Positions 26,515 to 34,897 are shown, counted from the stretch's first letter. The stretch: DNA of 55,486 bases from an uncultured Lachnospiraceae bacterium (GCA_945949045.1 CAMFDG010000012.1:1-55486), one strand, 5' to 3'. Made by a program: numbers and translations. Notes: a model not told the origin generated them from the letters alone.

Positions 26515-26928
26515 TAATGCGTCGGTCACTGCGGAAAGCAGCAGCATAGAGGTGTATTGGTTGTTCTTGGAATATGTAATATCGTCGACGGACTGCTTTG
26601 TGATGATCTGCTGGGACAATTCCTCCAGGGTAGGCCGGATCAGCGGATACATGGTTTCCATCGTATCATCAAGGTTGATGAGTGAAATGGAGTTGATATG
26701 ATTTTCGTCCACAGCCACCTGCACATCCAGTGCATGTTCATCGATCATGACAGAGGAGGTATATACTCCCGGTATGTACATCGTCTGAACGGATTCCTCT
26801 GCCGGTTTTTCCTGTCTGTGCAGCGTGAAAAAGAGCAGAAGAAATAATAGAATCCCAAGTATGACAGCAGCTCCGGCAAAGAGCAGCTTTTTCATGTGAA
26901 GAACGACGATTTTTGTTTTTACACTCAT
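26497..26928 (-). CDS. Membrane-anchored FMN-bind-like protein
   Basis: 143 residues with an N-terminal helix (LLFAGAAVILGILLFLLLFF) and an outer domain whose pattern (YIPGVYTSSV, VAVDENHINSISL, LEELSQQIITKQSVDDIT, YTSMLLLSAVTDALEKA) resembles the FMN-binding domain family. The flavinylation motif SGAT is replaced by YSKNNQYTS, so covalent FMN may be lost. GGAGGA site before the ATG. It converges on the small membrane-protein gene. Confidence 0.6.
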   Translation of the reverse strand: MSVKTKIVVLHMKKLLFAGAAVILGILLFLLLFFTLHRQEKPAEESVQTMYIPGVYTSSVMIDEHALDVQVAVDENHINSISLINLDDTMETMYPLIRPTLEELSQQIITKQSVDDITYSKNNQYTSMLLLSAVTDALEKASP

Positions 26929-27017
26929 AATTATCCTCCATTTCCTGTTCCCTATAATTTATGCGTGGGGACTGTGGTTTATGTCTGCAGGTTAAAACGA
27001 GAATTTTTGCAATCGTA

Positions 27018-27076
27018 TAAAAAATTTAAAAAAATTAAAAAAAGAGGTTGACATTGGGGGATGGCTTTGGTATTAT
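27018..27076 (+). promoter_or_regulatory. Strong promoter with A/T-rich upstream element for tRNA-Gly
   Basis: -35 TTGACA (27048-27053), 17-bp spacer, -10 TATTAT (27071-27076). An A-rich tract (27018-27043) immediately upstream resembles an UP element. A tgtgttc/gaacaca stem (27083-27100) with a GAGA loop lies in the leader between promoter and tRNA and may be a processing signal. Confidence 0.8.
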
Positions 27077-27113
27077 ACTAAATGTGTTCGAGAGAACACA
27101 GACAATTGGATAT

Positions 27114-27186
27114 GCGATAGTGGCGTAGTTGGTAACGCGCGACCTTGCCAAGGTCGAGACCGCGGGTTCGAGCCCCGTCTATCGCT
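27114..27186 (+). tRNA. tRNA-Gly (anticodon GCC)
   Basis: 73 nt. Acceptor GCGATAG/CTATCGC, D stem GCG/CGC, anticodon stem CGACC/GGTCG with loop TTGCCAA, T arm GCGGG-TTCGAGC-CCCGT, discriminator T. The 3' CCA is not encoded. A terminator follows 10 bp later, so it is a single-tRNA unit. Confidence 0.95.
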
Positions 27187-27196
27187 CTTACAGCAT

Positions 27197-27224
27197 AAAG
27201 GATATCCGTCAGGATATCCTTTTT
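27197..27224 (+). terminator. Terminator after tRNA-Gly
   Basis: aaaggatatcc (27197-27207) pairs perfectly with ggatatccttt (27212-27222), loop GTCA, ending in a T-run. Confidence 0.85.
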
Positions 27225-27296
27225 CGTTGCAGCGCGAAGAGAAGCCATTCACCCGCAGTGTGGTAAAATAAACATACAAACTTTGTATTCTGTATC

Positions 27297-27325
27297 TTGT
27301 AAAATATGCAGATAGATTTTATAAT
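27297..27325 (+). promoter_or_regulatory. Sigma-A promoter for the PAS-like gene
   Basis: -35 TTGTAA (27297-27302), 17-bp spacer, -10 TATAAT (27320-27325). It lies upstream of the gene starting at 27375 and shows that the longer in-frame start at 27306 is not used. Confidence 0.7.
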
Positions 27326-27374
27326 AAAGGTATGGAGAAGGGGTTCTTTATTTTATACACAGGGGGTGCATAGG

Positions 27375-27851
27375 ATGAAACTAGGAAAGACATTTGAAGA
27401 ATTCGAGGCATTAAACGGAATCAGCGTGAGGGATATTCTGTCGGTGTTTGAAGCCGTGTCCCAGGCATTTCCAATGATTGTATCTGTGAATCTGACCAAG
27501 AACACCTATACGATGATCAAGGATGATGGTTTTCTTGCGGATGAGCTTCCGATGACAGGGAAATATGATGATCTGATCGATTACGGAGTGGAGAATATCC
27601 ATCCAAATTATCAGAGCCTGTTTCTGCAGAATTTTTCGAGGGAGAAGCTTTTGCAGAGTTTTGGCCAGGGAAAGAGAGAGGTTACCGTTAAGCTGTACCA
27701 GAAGGGACGGGGCAAACAATACCAGTGGGTATCCACTCAGGTGATCCGGGTGCAGGACAGGGATGGTGATGTCTGTGAGATCTGTATCAATAAGATTCTG
27801 AGCGAGGGAAGCACAGGAGAGCCGATGAGGATCAGCCGTGCGCCGTATTGA
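27375..27851 (+). CDS. Stand-alone PAS-like domain protein
   Basis: 158 residues from the ATG at 27375 (GGGGGTGCATAGG upstream). The body (FEAVSQAFPMIVSVNLTKNTYTMI, then VTVKLYQKGRGKQYQWVSTQVIRV) follows the PAS pattern seen at the N-terminus of many Lachnospiraceae GGDEF proteins, but it stops after the PAS domain with no output domain. It may be a free sensor or a truncated signalling gene. It has its own promoter. Function otherwise unknown. Confidence 0.6.
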   Translation: MKLGKTFEEFEALNGISVRDILSVFEAVSQAFPMIVSVNLTKNTYTMIKDDGFLADELPMTGKYDDLIDYGVENIHPNYQSLFLQNFSREKLLQSFGQGKREVTVKLYQKGRGKQYQWVSTQVIRVQDRDGDVCEICINKILSEGSTGEPMRISRAPY

Positions 27852-27858
27852 TGCTGTT

Positions 27859-28557
27859 CTATTCGTGATCAGATGACTTCATGCGCTGGTTGTGATAGCG
27901 GTAGACGATAAGGCCGATGATGTACAGGATGATCAGTACGATCAGAACAATGACAGCTGTCGAGTATTCGCTTTTCCCCAGGGCGCTGCCGCTCAGGACG
28001 GACAGAAAGATCGCAGGGAGACGCCCTACGGCAGAGATAAAGATCCAGTGGGAGAGCTTGATATCCGTCAGACCGATCAAATAGGAAAAGAGATCTTTTG
28101 GGGTTCCAGGTATGAGGAAGAGCAGTAATATAATGCTCTCCGAACGCCTGGAACTTTTTAATATGTGAACGGATTCTATTTTTTCTTTACTGACAAACAG
28201 TTCCACAAAGCGCATGCCGAAGCGTCTGACAAAGAGAAAGATCAGAACTCCTGCAAGGGTCATTGCAAAGTCACAGAACACTGTACCCCAAAACACGCCA
28301 AAGGCGTATCCGGCACCCACTTCAAAGGGACCGCCGGGAATGACGGCAAGGAATACCTGTAAAATATTCATGCCCATAAAGGCCAGAATGCCAAGGAGCC
28401 CTTTGCTTTTGACCCACAGACGGAACTGCTCCGGCTCAGAGACAAAACGAACAAGGGGACGTCCGATAAAATAGCACAGGAGGCTTACAAATACCAGTGC
28501 TGCAATTAATAAAATGAGGCGGAACCATTTCTTCTGTTTGACGTTTGTGTGTTTCAT
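27859..28557 (-). CDS. TVP38/TMEM64 (VTT domain) membrane protein
   Basis: 232 residues from the ATG whose complement is at 28555-28557, preceded on its strand by AAGGAGAAC; a longer start at 28626 is less likely. About six membrane segments and the VTT/SNARE-associated signature region (IPGGPFEVGAGYAFGVFWG, LFLIPGTPKDLFSYLIGLT). Bacterial members of the DedA/TVP38 superfamily support lipid-carrier or membrane homeostasis. Transcribed divergently from the dihydrouridine synthase gene. Confidence 0.88.
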   Translation of the reverse strand: MKHTNVKQKKWFRLILLIAALVFVSLLCYFIGRPLVRFVSEPEQFRLWVKSKGLLGILAFMGMNILQVFLAVIPGGPFEVGAGYAFGVFWGTVFCDFAMTLAGVLIFLFVRRFGMRFVELFVSKEKIESVHILKSSRRSESIILLLFLIPGTPKDLFSYLIGLTDIKLSHWIFISAVGRLPAIFLSVLSGSALGKSEYSTAVIVLIVLIILYIIGLIVYRYHNQRMKSSDHE

Positions 28558-28649
28558 AGCAGTTCTCCTTTGTGAATAGACCCTATGTTCAATATAGGCG
28601 TCATGGGAATGGATGTCAAGAAACAAAGAATATTGTATGGAGGATGATT

Positions 28650-29564
28650 ATGCGCTTTTACTTTGCACCTCTGGAGGGAATCAGCGGATTTGTGGTCAGG
28701 AATGCTTTTGCACACCATTTTCCGTATATGGATCGCTATTTTACGCCCTTTATTCCCGCTGCAAAGCGAATGAATAAAAAAATACTGCGGGATCTGGATC
28801 TGCAAAACAATCAGGGAATCACATTGGTGCCCCAGCTCATCGGTAATCAGGCTGGGGAATTCCTGGATATGGCAGGGAAACTTGCGGATATGGGATTTTC
28901 CTGTGTGAATTTAAATCTGGGCTGCCCCTCCGGTACTGTGGTCTCCAAGAAACGGGGAGCCGGTCTTTTGGCTTATCCCGGGGAGCTGGACCAATTTCTG
29001 GGGGAGATCATGGAAAAATGTCCTATTGCCGTATCGGTAAAGACGCGCATCGGTATGGAGACCGAGGAGGAGTGGGACATTCTTTGCGGCATTTTTGCAA
29101 AATATCCCTTTGAAGAGGTAATCATTCATCCCCGGGTCAGGGCGGATTTTTATCAGAATAAGCCGAGGCTTGCGGCTTTTGCGAAAGCGGTGGAGAAGAT
29201 TTCTGTCCCATTGTGTTATAATGGGGATATTGAGACGGTGGAGGATTACAGGAAAATCACGGAATTGTTTCCTACGGTGGATCGGATCATGATTGGAAGA
29301 GGGCTTCTTGCAAATCCGGGTCTGGTGGGGGAAATCCTTGGAAAACCGAAAGCCTCAAAAACGCAGATCGGGGCATGGCATGATGAGATTCTGGAGGGAT
29401 GCCTTGTCCTGTTTCCGGGGGAACGGGATGTGGTGTTTCACATGAAGGAGATCTGGTTCTACCTGATCCGTTTTTTCCCGGAAAAGGAGAGGCTTCTTAA
29501 GCAGATGAAAAAGTGCCAGTCCTTAACCGAATACCGGCTGATAGTACAACAAATTATATCATAG
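28650..29564 (+). CDS. tRNA-dihydrouridine synthase
   Basis: 304 residues from the ATG at 28650 (ATGGAGGA upstream). N-terminus FYFAPLEGISG, catalytic Cys in NLNLGCPSGTVVSKKRGAG, VKTRIGME and the FMN phosphate region IMIGRGLLANPG are all Dus features. It reduces uridine to dihydrouridine in the tRNA D-loop with FMN. The exact subclass cannot be fixed by eye. Confidence 0.9.
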   Translation: MRFYFAPLEGISGFVVRNAFAHHFPYMDRYFTPFIPAAKRMNKKILRDLDLQNNQGITLVPQLIGNQAGEFLDMAGKLADMGFSCVNLNLGCPSGTVVSKKRGAGLLAYPGELDQFLGEIMEKCPIAVSVKTRIGMETEEEWDILCGIFAKYPFEEVIIHPRVRADFYQNKPRLAAFAKAVEKISVPLCYNGDIETVEDYRKITELFPTVDRIMIGRGLLANPGLVGEILGKPKASKTQIGAWHDEILEGCLVLFPGERDVVFHMKEIWFYLIRFFPEKERLLKQMKKCQSLTEYRLIVQQIIS

Positions 29565-29590
29565 ACTTTTGGTTGAAAATTCGTTAAAAT
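29562..29590 (+). promoter_or_regulatory. Candidate promoter for thyA
   Basis: -35-like TAGACT (29562-29567, overlapping the dus stop), 17-bp spacer, -10 TAAAAT (29585-29590). Confidence 0.45.
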
Positions 29591-29650
29591 GAATTGTTAG
29601 CGGACCTGTTGACCCGCAGATATTTATTGCAAGAGGAAAGAGAGAAAAGG

Positions 29651-30499
29651 ATGAGTCAGGCAGATAAGATTTTTGTTGCTATGTGCAAAGATATATTAGA
29701 AAACGGGACAAGCACGGAGGGAGAGCTGGTCCGTCCCCACTGGGAGGATGGCAGCAGTGCTTATACCATTAAGAAATTCGGGGTGGTCAACCGCTATGAC
29801 CTGTCAAAGGAATTTCCGGCAATCACCTTGAGGAAGACCGCCATTAAGACTGCCACGGAGGAGATTCTCTGGATCTGGCAGAGAAAATCCAACAATATCC
29901 ATGACCTGAAGAGTACGGTCTGGGATGAGTGGGCAGATCCGGATGGCTCCATTGGTAAGGCCTATGGGTATCAGATGGCAAAGAAGCACCAGTATAAGGA
30001 GGGCATGATGGATCAGGTGGACCGGGTGATCTACGACCTGAAGCACAATCCCTTCAGCAGACGGATCTTAACCAATATGTATGTCCATGAGGATCTCCAT
30101 GAGATGAATCTGTATCCCTGTGCCTACAGCATGACTTTTAATGTAACCCAGAAGCCGGGGGAGGATAAGCTGACATTGAACGCGGTCTTAAACCAGCGGT
30201 CCCAGGACGTTCTTGCGGCCAACAACTGGAATGTCTGTCAGTATGCGGTGCTGATGCACATGCTGGCCCAGGTCTGCGATATGCAGGTGGGAGAACTGGT
30301 GCACGTGATCGCAGATGCCCACATCTACGACCGCCACGTACCATTGGTGCAGGAACTGATCACCAGAGAGCAGCATCCGGCTCCGAAATTCTGGCTGAAC
30401 CCGGAAATCAGGGATTTTTATCAGTTTACCACTGACGATATCAAAATTACGGATTATGTGACGGGGCCTCAGATCAAGGATATTCCTATCGCCGTCTAA
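29651..30499 (+). CDS. thyA: Thymidylate synthase
   Basis: 282 residues from the ATG at 29651 (AAAAGG upstream); the frame extends to 29594 without support. The catalytic Cys157 is in NLYPCAYSMTF, dUMP contacts lie in NQRSQDVLAANNWNVCQY and VHVIADAHIYDRH. It makes dTMP from dUMP with methylene-tetrahydrofolate, giving the dihydrofolate recycled by the folA product encoded next. The PCAYS version of the active site differs from the usual PPCH. Confidence 0.93.
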   Translation: MSQADKIFVAMCKDILENGTSTEGELVRPHWEDGSSAYTIKKFGVVNRYDLSKEFPAITLRKTAIKTATEEILWIWQRKSNNIHDLKSTVWDEWADPDGSIGKAYGYQMAKKHQYKEGMMDQVDRVIYDLKHNPFSRRILTNMYVHEDLHEMNLYPCAYSMTFNVTQKPGEDKLTLNAVLNQRSQDVLAANNWNVCQYAVLMHMLAQVCDMQVGELVHVIADAHIYDRHVPLVQELITREQHPAPKFWLNPEIRDFYQFTTDDIKITDYVTGPQIKDIPIAV

Positions 30500-30574
30500 A
30501 ACCTAAATTGTCGGTCCGTTTGCTGAAAGCAAATTGTGCAGGGACTGATCTTCAAAGGAAGGAGAAACAAACAT

Positions 30575-31066
30575 ATGAATCTGATCGCAGCAGTAGACAA
30601 TAACTGGGCCATCGGTAAAAACAATCATCTTCTGGTGCGCATCCCCATGGACCAGAAATTTTTCCGGGAAACCACCACGGGAAAGGTTGTGGTGATGGGA
30701 CGTAAAACCCTGGAAAGTTTTCCCGACGGGAGACCTCTTAAAATGCGCACCAATATTGTGCTGACCCATAATCCCGATTATAAGGTGGATAATGCCATTG
30801 TGGTGCATTCTCTGGATGAACTCCACCAGGAGTTAAAGAAATACAACAGTGAAGATATTTACGTCATCGGAGGAGAGAAGATATACGAAGAGCTTCTGGA
30901 TGAATGCGATGTTGCCCACATCACCAAGATCAATTATTCCTATGATGCGGATGCCTATTTCCCGAATCTGGATGAGCGGCCGGAGTGGAAAATAACGGCA
31001 GACAGCGAGGAACAAACCTATTTTGATCTGGAATTTTATTTTTATAAATACGAGAGAGTAAAATGA
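30575..31066 (+). CDS. folA: Dihydrofolate reductase
   Basis: 163 residues from the ATG at 30575 (GGAAGGAGAAAC upstream). NLIAAVDNNWAIGKNNHLL, VVMGRKTLESFPDGRPL and DIYVIGGEKIYEELLDECD are clear DHFR signatures. It regenerates tetrahydrofolate after ThyA. Its stop overlaps the next ATG as ATGA, so the transporter is coupled. Confidence 0.94.
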   Translation: MNLIAAVDNNWAIGKNNHLLVRIPMDQKFFRETTTGKVVVMGRKTLESFPDGRPLKMRTNIVLTHNPDYKVDNAIVVHSLDELHQELKKYNSEDIYVIGGEKIYEELLDECDVAHITKINYSYDADAYFPNLDERPEWKITADSEEQTYFDLEFYFYKYERVK

Positions 31067-32013
31067 GTGATTTTTTATTCAGTGTCAACGTGACACTGCC
31101 GATTTTTATGGTAATGGTCATCGGATGGATCCTCAGAAAAATCGGGATGCTGGATGAGCATTTCGTCACGGTGGCCAACAAATTTAATTTTAAGGTAACT
31201 CTTCCCTTTATGCTGTTTCGGGATATCGCCTCAGTGGATATAAGAAACGTATTCGATCTGAAATTTGTGCTGTTCTGTGCCATCGCAAGCTCTATCTGCT
31301 TCTGGGGAATCTGGGGTGGAGCAAAGCTGTTTGTGAAGGATGACAGCATACGGGGAGCCTTTGTGCAGGCCTCCTTTCGAAGCAGTGCGGCGGTGATGGG
31401 ACTGGCCTTTATCAGCAATATTTACGGAACCTCAGCGATGGGGCCTTTGATGATCATCGGTGCGGTCCCTCTTTACAACATCTATTCCGTCATTGTCCTG
31501 ACTTTTGAGGCCCAGGAGAGTGATGGAAAAAGGGATACGGGAAAAATCAGGCAGGCTTGTCTTAATATTCTAAAAAACCCGATTATTATTTCCATTTTCC
31601 TTGGTATGCTGGCGGCGCTCATTGGAATTCGGTTTCCGACCATCATAAGCAAGACAATTAACTCGGTTGCCCAGATGGCAACGCCTTTGGCACTGATCGT
31701 GATCGGTGCGGGTTTTGAAGGAAAAAAGGCGCTGGCAAAGATGAAACCCACGGCATGGGCTTCTGCCCTTAAGCTTTTGATCCAGCCGATGATTTTTCTC
31801 CCGATTGCTGCTTTTATGGGCTTTACAGGGGAAAAAATGGTTGCCATATTAATTATGCTGGCGGCACCGGCAACCCCAAGTTGTTATATTATGGCGAAGA
31901 GTATGAAGAATGACGGGGTACTGACGGCAAGCGTGGTAGTGGTTACGACGCTTTTGGCAGCTGTTATGCTGACCCTGTGGATTTTTCTGCTTCGCACATT
32001 TGGACTGATATAG
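31063..32013 (+). CDS. AEC (auxin efflux carrier) family transporter
   Basis: 316 residues with ten hydrophobic segments. NKFNFKVTLPFMLFRDIA in the first half and MLAAPATPSCYIMAKSM in the second are typical of AEC permeases, which export organic acids or small amino-acid-like compounds. It is coupled to folA and lies 12 bp before ilvB, so it may export a pathway acid; the substrate is inferred only. Confidence 0.88.
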   Translation: MSDFLFSVNVTLPIFMVMVIGWILRKIGMLDEHFVTVANKFNFKVTLPFMLFRDIASVDIRNVFDLKFVLFCAIASSICFWGIWGGAKLFVKDDSIRGAFVQASFRSSAAVMGLAFISNIYGTSAMGPLMIIGAVPLYNIYSVIVLTFEAQESDGKRDTGKIRQACLNILKNPIIISIFLGMLAALIGIRFPTIISKTINSVAQMATPLALIVIGAGFEGKKALAKMKPTAWASALKLLIQPMIFLPIAAFMGFTGEKMVAILIMLAAPATPSCYIMAKSMKNDGVLTASVVVVTTLLAAVMLTLWIFLLRTFGLI

Positions 32014-32025
32014 GAGGACACAAAG

Positions 32026-33747
32026 ATGGATATCACAGGAAGAAAATTATTTGTTAAAGCGCTGATGGAAGAAGGTGTGGATACGATCTTTGGTTATCCG
32101 GGCGGAACCGTCACGGATCTTTTTGATGAACTGTACAAGACGGATGCCATCAATCTGGTGCTTCCCCGCCATGAACAGGGGCTCATCCATGAGGCAGAGG
32201 GGTATGCCAGATCCACCGGAAAGACCGGCGTATGTCTGGTGACCAGTGGTCCGGGTGCTACCAATATCATTACGGGACTCGCAGATGCTCACTATGACAG
32301 TATTCCCCTGGTCTGCTTTACCGGACAGGTGCCTTTAGGGCTGATTGGAAATGACGCCTTCCAGGAGGTCGATATCGTAGGCATGACCAGAAGCATTACC
32401 AAGTATGGTGTTACAGTCAGAAAACGTGAGGATCTTGGGAAAATCATTAAGATGGCATTTCATATTGCCAGTACAGGAAAGCCGGGCCCGGTGGTGGTGG
32501 ATATTCCAAAGGATATTCAGACGGCATCCGGACCTTCGGATTACCCGGAGCATGTAGATATTCGTGGCTATAAGCCAATCAATGGCGTACATGTAGGTCA
32601 GCTGAAGAGGGCCTTTAAGCTTTTGAAATCAGCGAAAAAGCCCCTGATCCTTGCCGGCGGCGGTATCAACATTGCCAGAGCAAATGAAAAACTGCAGAAG
32701 TTTGCGGAGCAGGAAAGAGTACCGGTAGTAACCACCATTATGGGAAAAGGCGCGATTCCTACCACGCACCCTCTCTATATCGGAAACTGTGGCATGCACG
32801 GAAAATATGCAGCCAATATGGCGGTCAGCCAATGTGATGTGCTCTTTTCTATCGGCACCCGTTTCAACGATCGAATTACCGGCGACCTGAATGAGTTTGC
32901 CCCGAAGGCAAAAATTGTACATATCGATGTGGATACCGCATCCATTTCCAGAAATGTCGTGGTGGACGTGCCGGTGGTGGCCGATGCCGGTGTGGCTCTG
33001 GATAAGCTCCTGGAGTGGACAGCGCCAATGAAAACAGATAAATGGATTGCCCAGATCCATGCCTGGGATGAGGAAAATCCGCTTGCGATGCGTCGTGACC
33101 GGGGATTAAGCCCGCAGATGATTATGGAGCGTATCAATCGGGAATTTCCGCACAGCATCTATGTGACGGATGTGGGACAGCACCAGATGTGGGCTACCCA
33201 GTATCTGGAATTGGATGAGGAGAGTCAGCTGATCACCTCCGGAGGGCTTGGCACCATGGGATTTGGATTTCCGGCGGCCATTGGTGCAAAGCTTGCAAAT
33301 CCGGACCGGCAGGTAGTCTGTATCACCGGTGACGGCGGTTTCCAGATGAATATCCAGGAGATGGCGACGGCAGTGACACAGGGGGCGGCAGTGACCATCT
33401 GTCTGCTCAACAACTATTATCTGGGCATGGTGCGGCAGATGCAGGAACTTTTCTATGGCAAGCGCTACAGTGCAACCTGTCTGAGGAGACGACCCTCATG
33501 TCCTGCAGATTGTAAGGGACCGAATGAGGCCTGCCCGCCATATACACCGAATTTCGTCAAGCTGGCTGAAAGTTACGGTGCCTATGGAATTCGCGTGACT
33601 TCCGAGGATGAGATTGATGCAGCCTTTGCGGAGGCAAAGAAGCATACCGACGCGCCAACTGTGATTGAATTTATGATTGCAACGGATGAACTGGTGCTTC
33701 CTATGGTAAAGAGCGGCAACCCCATGAGTGAAATGATATTGAAGTAG
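32026..33747 (+). CDS. ilvB: Acetolactate synthase, large subunit
   Basis: 573 residues. N-terminal ThDP domain with the catalytic Glu in RHEQGLIHEAEGYAR, FTGQVP, and C-terminal ThDP motif GDGGFQMNIQEMATA with NNYYLGMVRQ. It condenses pyruvate to acetolactate (valine, leucine) or acetohydroxybutyrate (isoleucine). After the quinolone-like YLGMVRQMQELFY region there is a Cys-rich insertion: Cys485, 492, 496 and 503. AGGAGG site upstream. Followed by the regulatory subunit gene. Confidence 0.94.
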   Translation: MDITGRKLFVKALMEEGVDTIFGYPGGTVTDLFDELYKTDAINLVLPRHEQGLIHEAEGYARSTGKTGVCLVTSGPGATNIITGLADAHYDSIPLVCFTGQVPLGLIGNDAFQEVDIVGMTRSITKYGVTVRKREDLGKIIKMAFHIASTGKPGPVVVDIPKDIQTASGPSDYPEHVDIRGYKPINGVHVGQLKRAFKLLKSAKKPLILAGGGINIARANEKLQKFAEQERVPVVTTIMGKGAIPTTHPLYIGNCGMHGKYAANMAVSQCDVLFSIGTRFNDRITGDLNEFAPKAKIVHIDVDTASISRNVVVDVPVVADAGVALDKLLEWTAPMKTDKWIAQIHAWDEENPLAMRRDRGLSPQMIMERINREFPHSIYVTDVGQHQMWATQYLELDEESQLITSGGLGTMGFGFPAAIGAKLANPDRQVVCITGDGGFQMNIQEMATAVTQGAAVTICLLNNYYLGMVRQMQELFYGKRYSATCLRRRPSCPADCKGPNEACPPYTPNFVKLAESYGAYGIRVTSEDEIDAAFAEAKKHTDAPTVIEFMIATDELVLPMVKSGNPMSEMILK

Positions 33748-33759
33748 GAGGTGGAAAAG

Positions 33760-34266
33760 ATGTCTGAAATGAAAAAAAGATGGATCGCATTGTACGTGGA
33801 AAACGAGGTCGGTGTTCTTGCCAAGGTTTCCGGACTTTTTTCCGCAAAATCCTATAACTTACATTCCCTCACCGTTGGTGAGACCGAGGATGAAACTGTT
33901 TCCCGGATGACGATCGGTGTGGAGTCTGATGATATTACCTTTGAGCAGATAAAAAAACAGTTAAACTGCATGGTAGAGGTCATTAAGGTGATTGACCTTA
34001 CCGATGTGCCCCTTCGCATGAAGGAGCTGATGTTCGTCACCATTTCCGATCTGACGGAGGCCCAGATGACGGAAGCATTTCAGATTGCTCAGGCCATGCG
34101 GGTGGACGTGGTAGATATCGGTATGCACAGCGTTATGCTGGAGTGTAAGCGGACCGAGCATAAGCATAATGACCTGATCGCGCTCCTGAAGAAGAAATTC
34201 AAGCATATCTCTGTTGTTCGTGGTGGTGCTGTGGCAATTGAATCCATCAGCACGGAGTGCCGGTAG
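33760..34266 (+). CDS. ilvN: Acetolactate synthase, small regulatory subunit
   Basis: 168 residues from the ATG at 33760, correctly spaced after TAGGAGGTGG; the in-frame GTG at 33751 lies in the RBS. N-terminal ACT domain (ALYVENEVGVLAKVSGLFS) and a second ACT-like half. It gives valine feedback control to IlvB. Last gene of the thyA-folA-AEC-ilvB-ilvN run. No T-box leader or leader peptide is seen between the genes. Confidence 0.93.
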   Translation: MSEMKKRWIALYVENEVGVLAKVSGLFSAKSYNLHSLTVGETEDETVSRMTIGVESDDITFEQIKKQLNCMVEVIKVIDLTDVPLRMKELMFVTISDLTEAQMTEAFQIAQAMRVDVVDIGMHSVMLECKRTEHKHNDLIALLKKKFKHISVVRGGAVAIESISTECR

Positions 34267-34370
34267 GAGTTTTCGTTATTTCGGCTGTGGAAAAACCGAT
34301 CATGCTGCCCATTTTCATATATCGCCACAGTATTTTCGTATGTCATCACGGAGAGTAATATTCACAGTTT

Positions 34371-34456
34371 GTAACTATTCAGACCCCCTCCCCATACATT
34401 CGCAAAACCGCACGACAATTCTGATTATCTAATTCTAAGGGGTTCTGAATAGTTAC
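34371..34456. mobile_element. 86-bp IS66-like MITE with 8-bp target duplication
   Basis: Terminal inverted repeats gtaactattcaga (34371-34383) and tctgaatagttac (34444-34456) are perfect over 13 bp; after one mismatch four C-G pairs extend them. The element is flanked on both sides by cacagttt (34363-34370 and 34457-34464). GTAA ends with 8-bp target duplications are features known for the IS66 family. It is too short to code for a transposase, so it needs a partner in trans. Confidence 0.85.
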
Positions 34457-34517
34457 CACAGTTTTATATAGCCAATCGGTGCATGTCATGTGGCGTATTT
34501 CCGCGACTACAGGGACT

Positions 34518-34729
34518 GTGCGTGTGAAAATAGAAAAGTGAAGAAATCACCCGTACAGAATGCAGGAGATGTACGTGTGAAAACAGAGAAGTGAAGAAAT
34601 CACCCGTACGGGATGCAGGAGATGTGCGTGTGAAAATAGAAAAGTGAAGAAATCACCCGTACGGAATGCAGAAAATGTACGGGCGAAAAATGAAAAATAT
34701 TGATTTAGTCCGTACGTAAAAAAAAGGAC
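34518..34729. repeat. 53-bp tandem hairpin repeats, about four units
   Basis: Units begin at 34518, 34571, 34624 and 34677, exactly 53 bp apart; the first three are nearly identical, the fourth degenerate. Each contains gaagaaatcacccgtac near its middle and starts with g-t-g/a-c-gtgtga. That start is an imperfect reverse complement of tcacccgtac, so each unit can fold into a hairpin. The same atcacccgta motif recurs at 55419-55455. Confidence 0.85.
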
Positions 34730-34753
34730 AAGAGTTATCAATGGAGGTTACAG

Positions 34754-34897
34754 ATGTACGGCGTAAAAGAGACATGTCATGACGTCAAGCCGGAGGTTTG
34801 TCAGGGCCGCAGGCCATACATCTGTCCGAATTGCAGAGTTTATACTTTGAAGCAAAAACCCAAAAACGAGAAAATCAGCGTGCCACAGCCTCGATGA
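34754..34897 (+). CDS. Possible 47-residue zinc-ribbon-like peptide
   Basis: ATG at 34754 with ATGGAGGT seven bases upstream, stop TGA at 34895-34897. The peptide has Cys8, His9, Cys16 and a CPNC knuckle (YICPNCRVYTL), a plausible zinc-binding pattern. It overlaps the 3' end of the convergent flavin reductase gene by 23 bp. It could be a small real gene or a chance ORF; no family recognised. Confidence 0.4.
   Translation: MYGVKETCHDVKPEVCQGRRPYICPNCRVYTLKQKPKNEKISVPQPR

Larger units (their letters stand above)
34267..34753. other. Repeat-rich intergenic region
   Basis: 487 bases with no supported gene. It holds an 86-bp MITE (34371-34456) with flanking 8-bp duplications and a 53-bp tandem array (34518-34729). 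Before the MITE, ctgtgg (34285-34290) and ccacag (34325-34330) could form a loose hairpin, but no clear terminator for ilvN is seen. Confidence 0.7.

Noticed and set aside
31990-32030. Separate promoter or T-box leader for ilvB
   Set aside because: Only 12 bp separate it from the upstream transporter gene.
34518-34729. CRISPR array
   Set aside because: The 53-bp units are contiguous with no unique spacers, and no cas genes are present.
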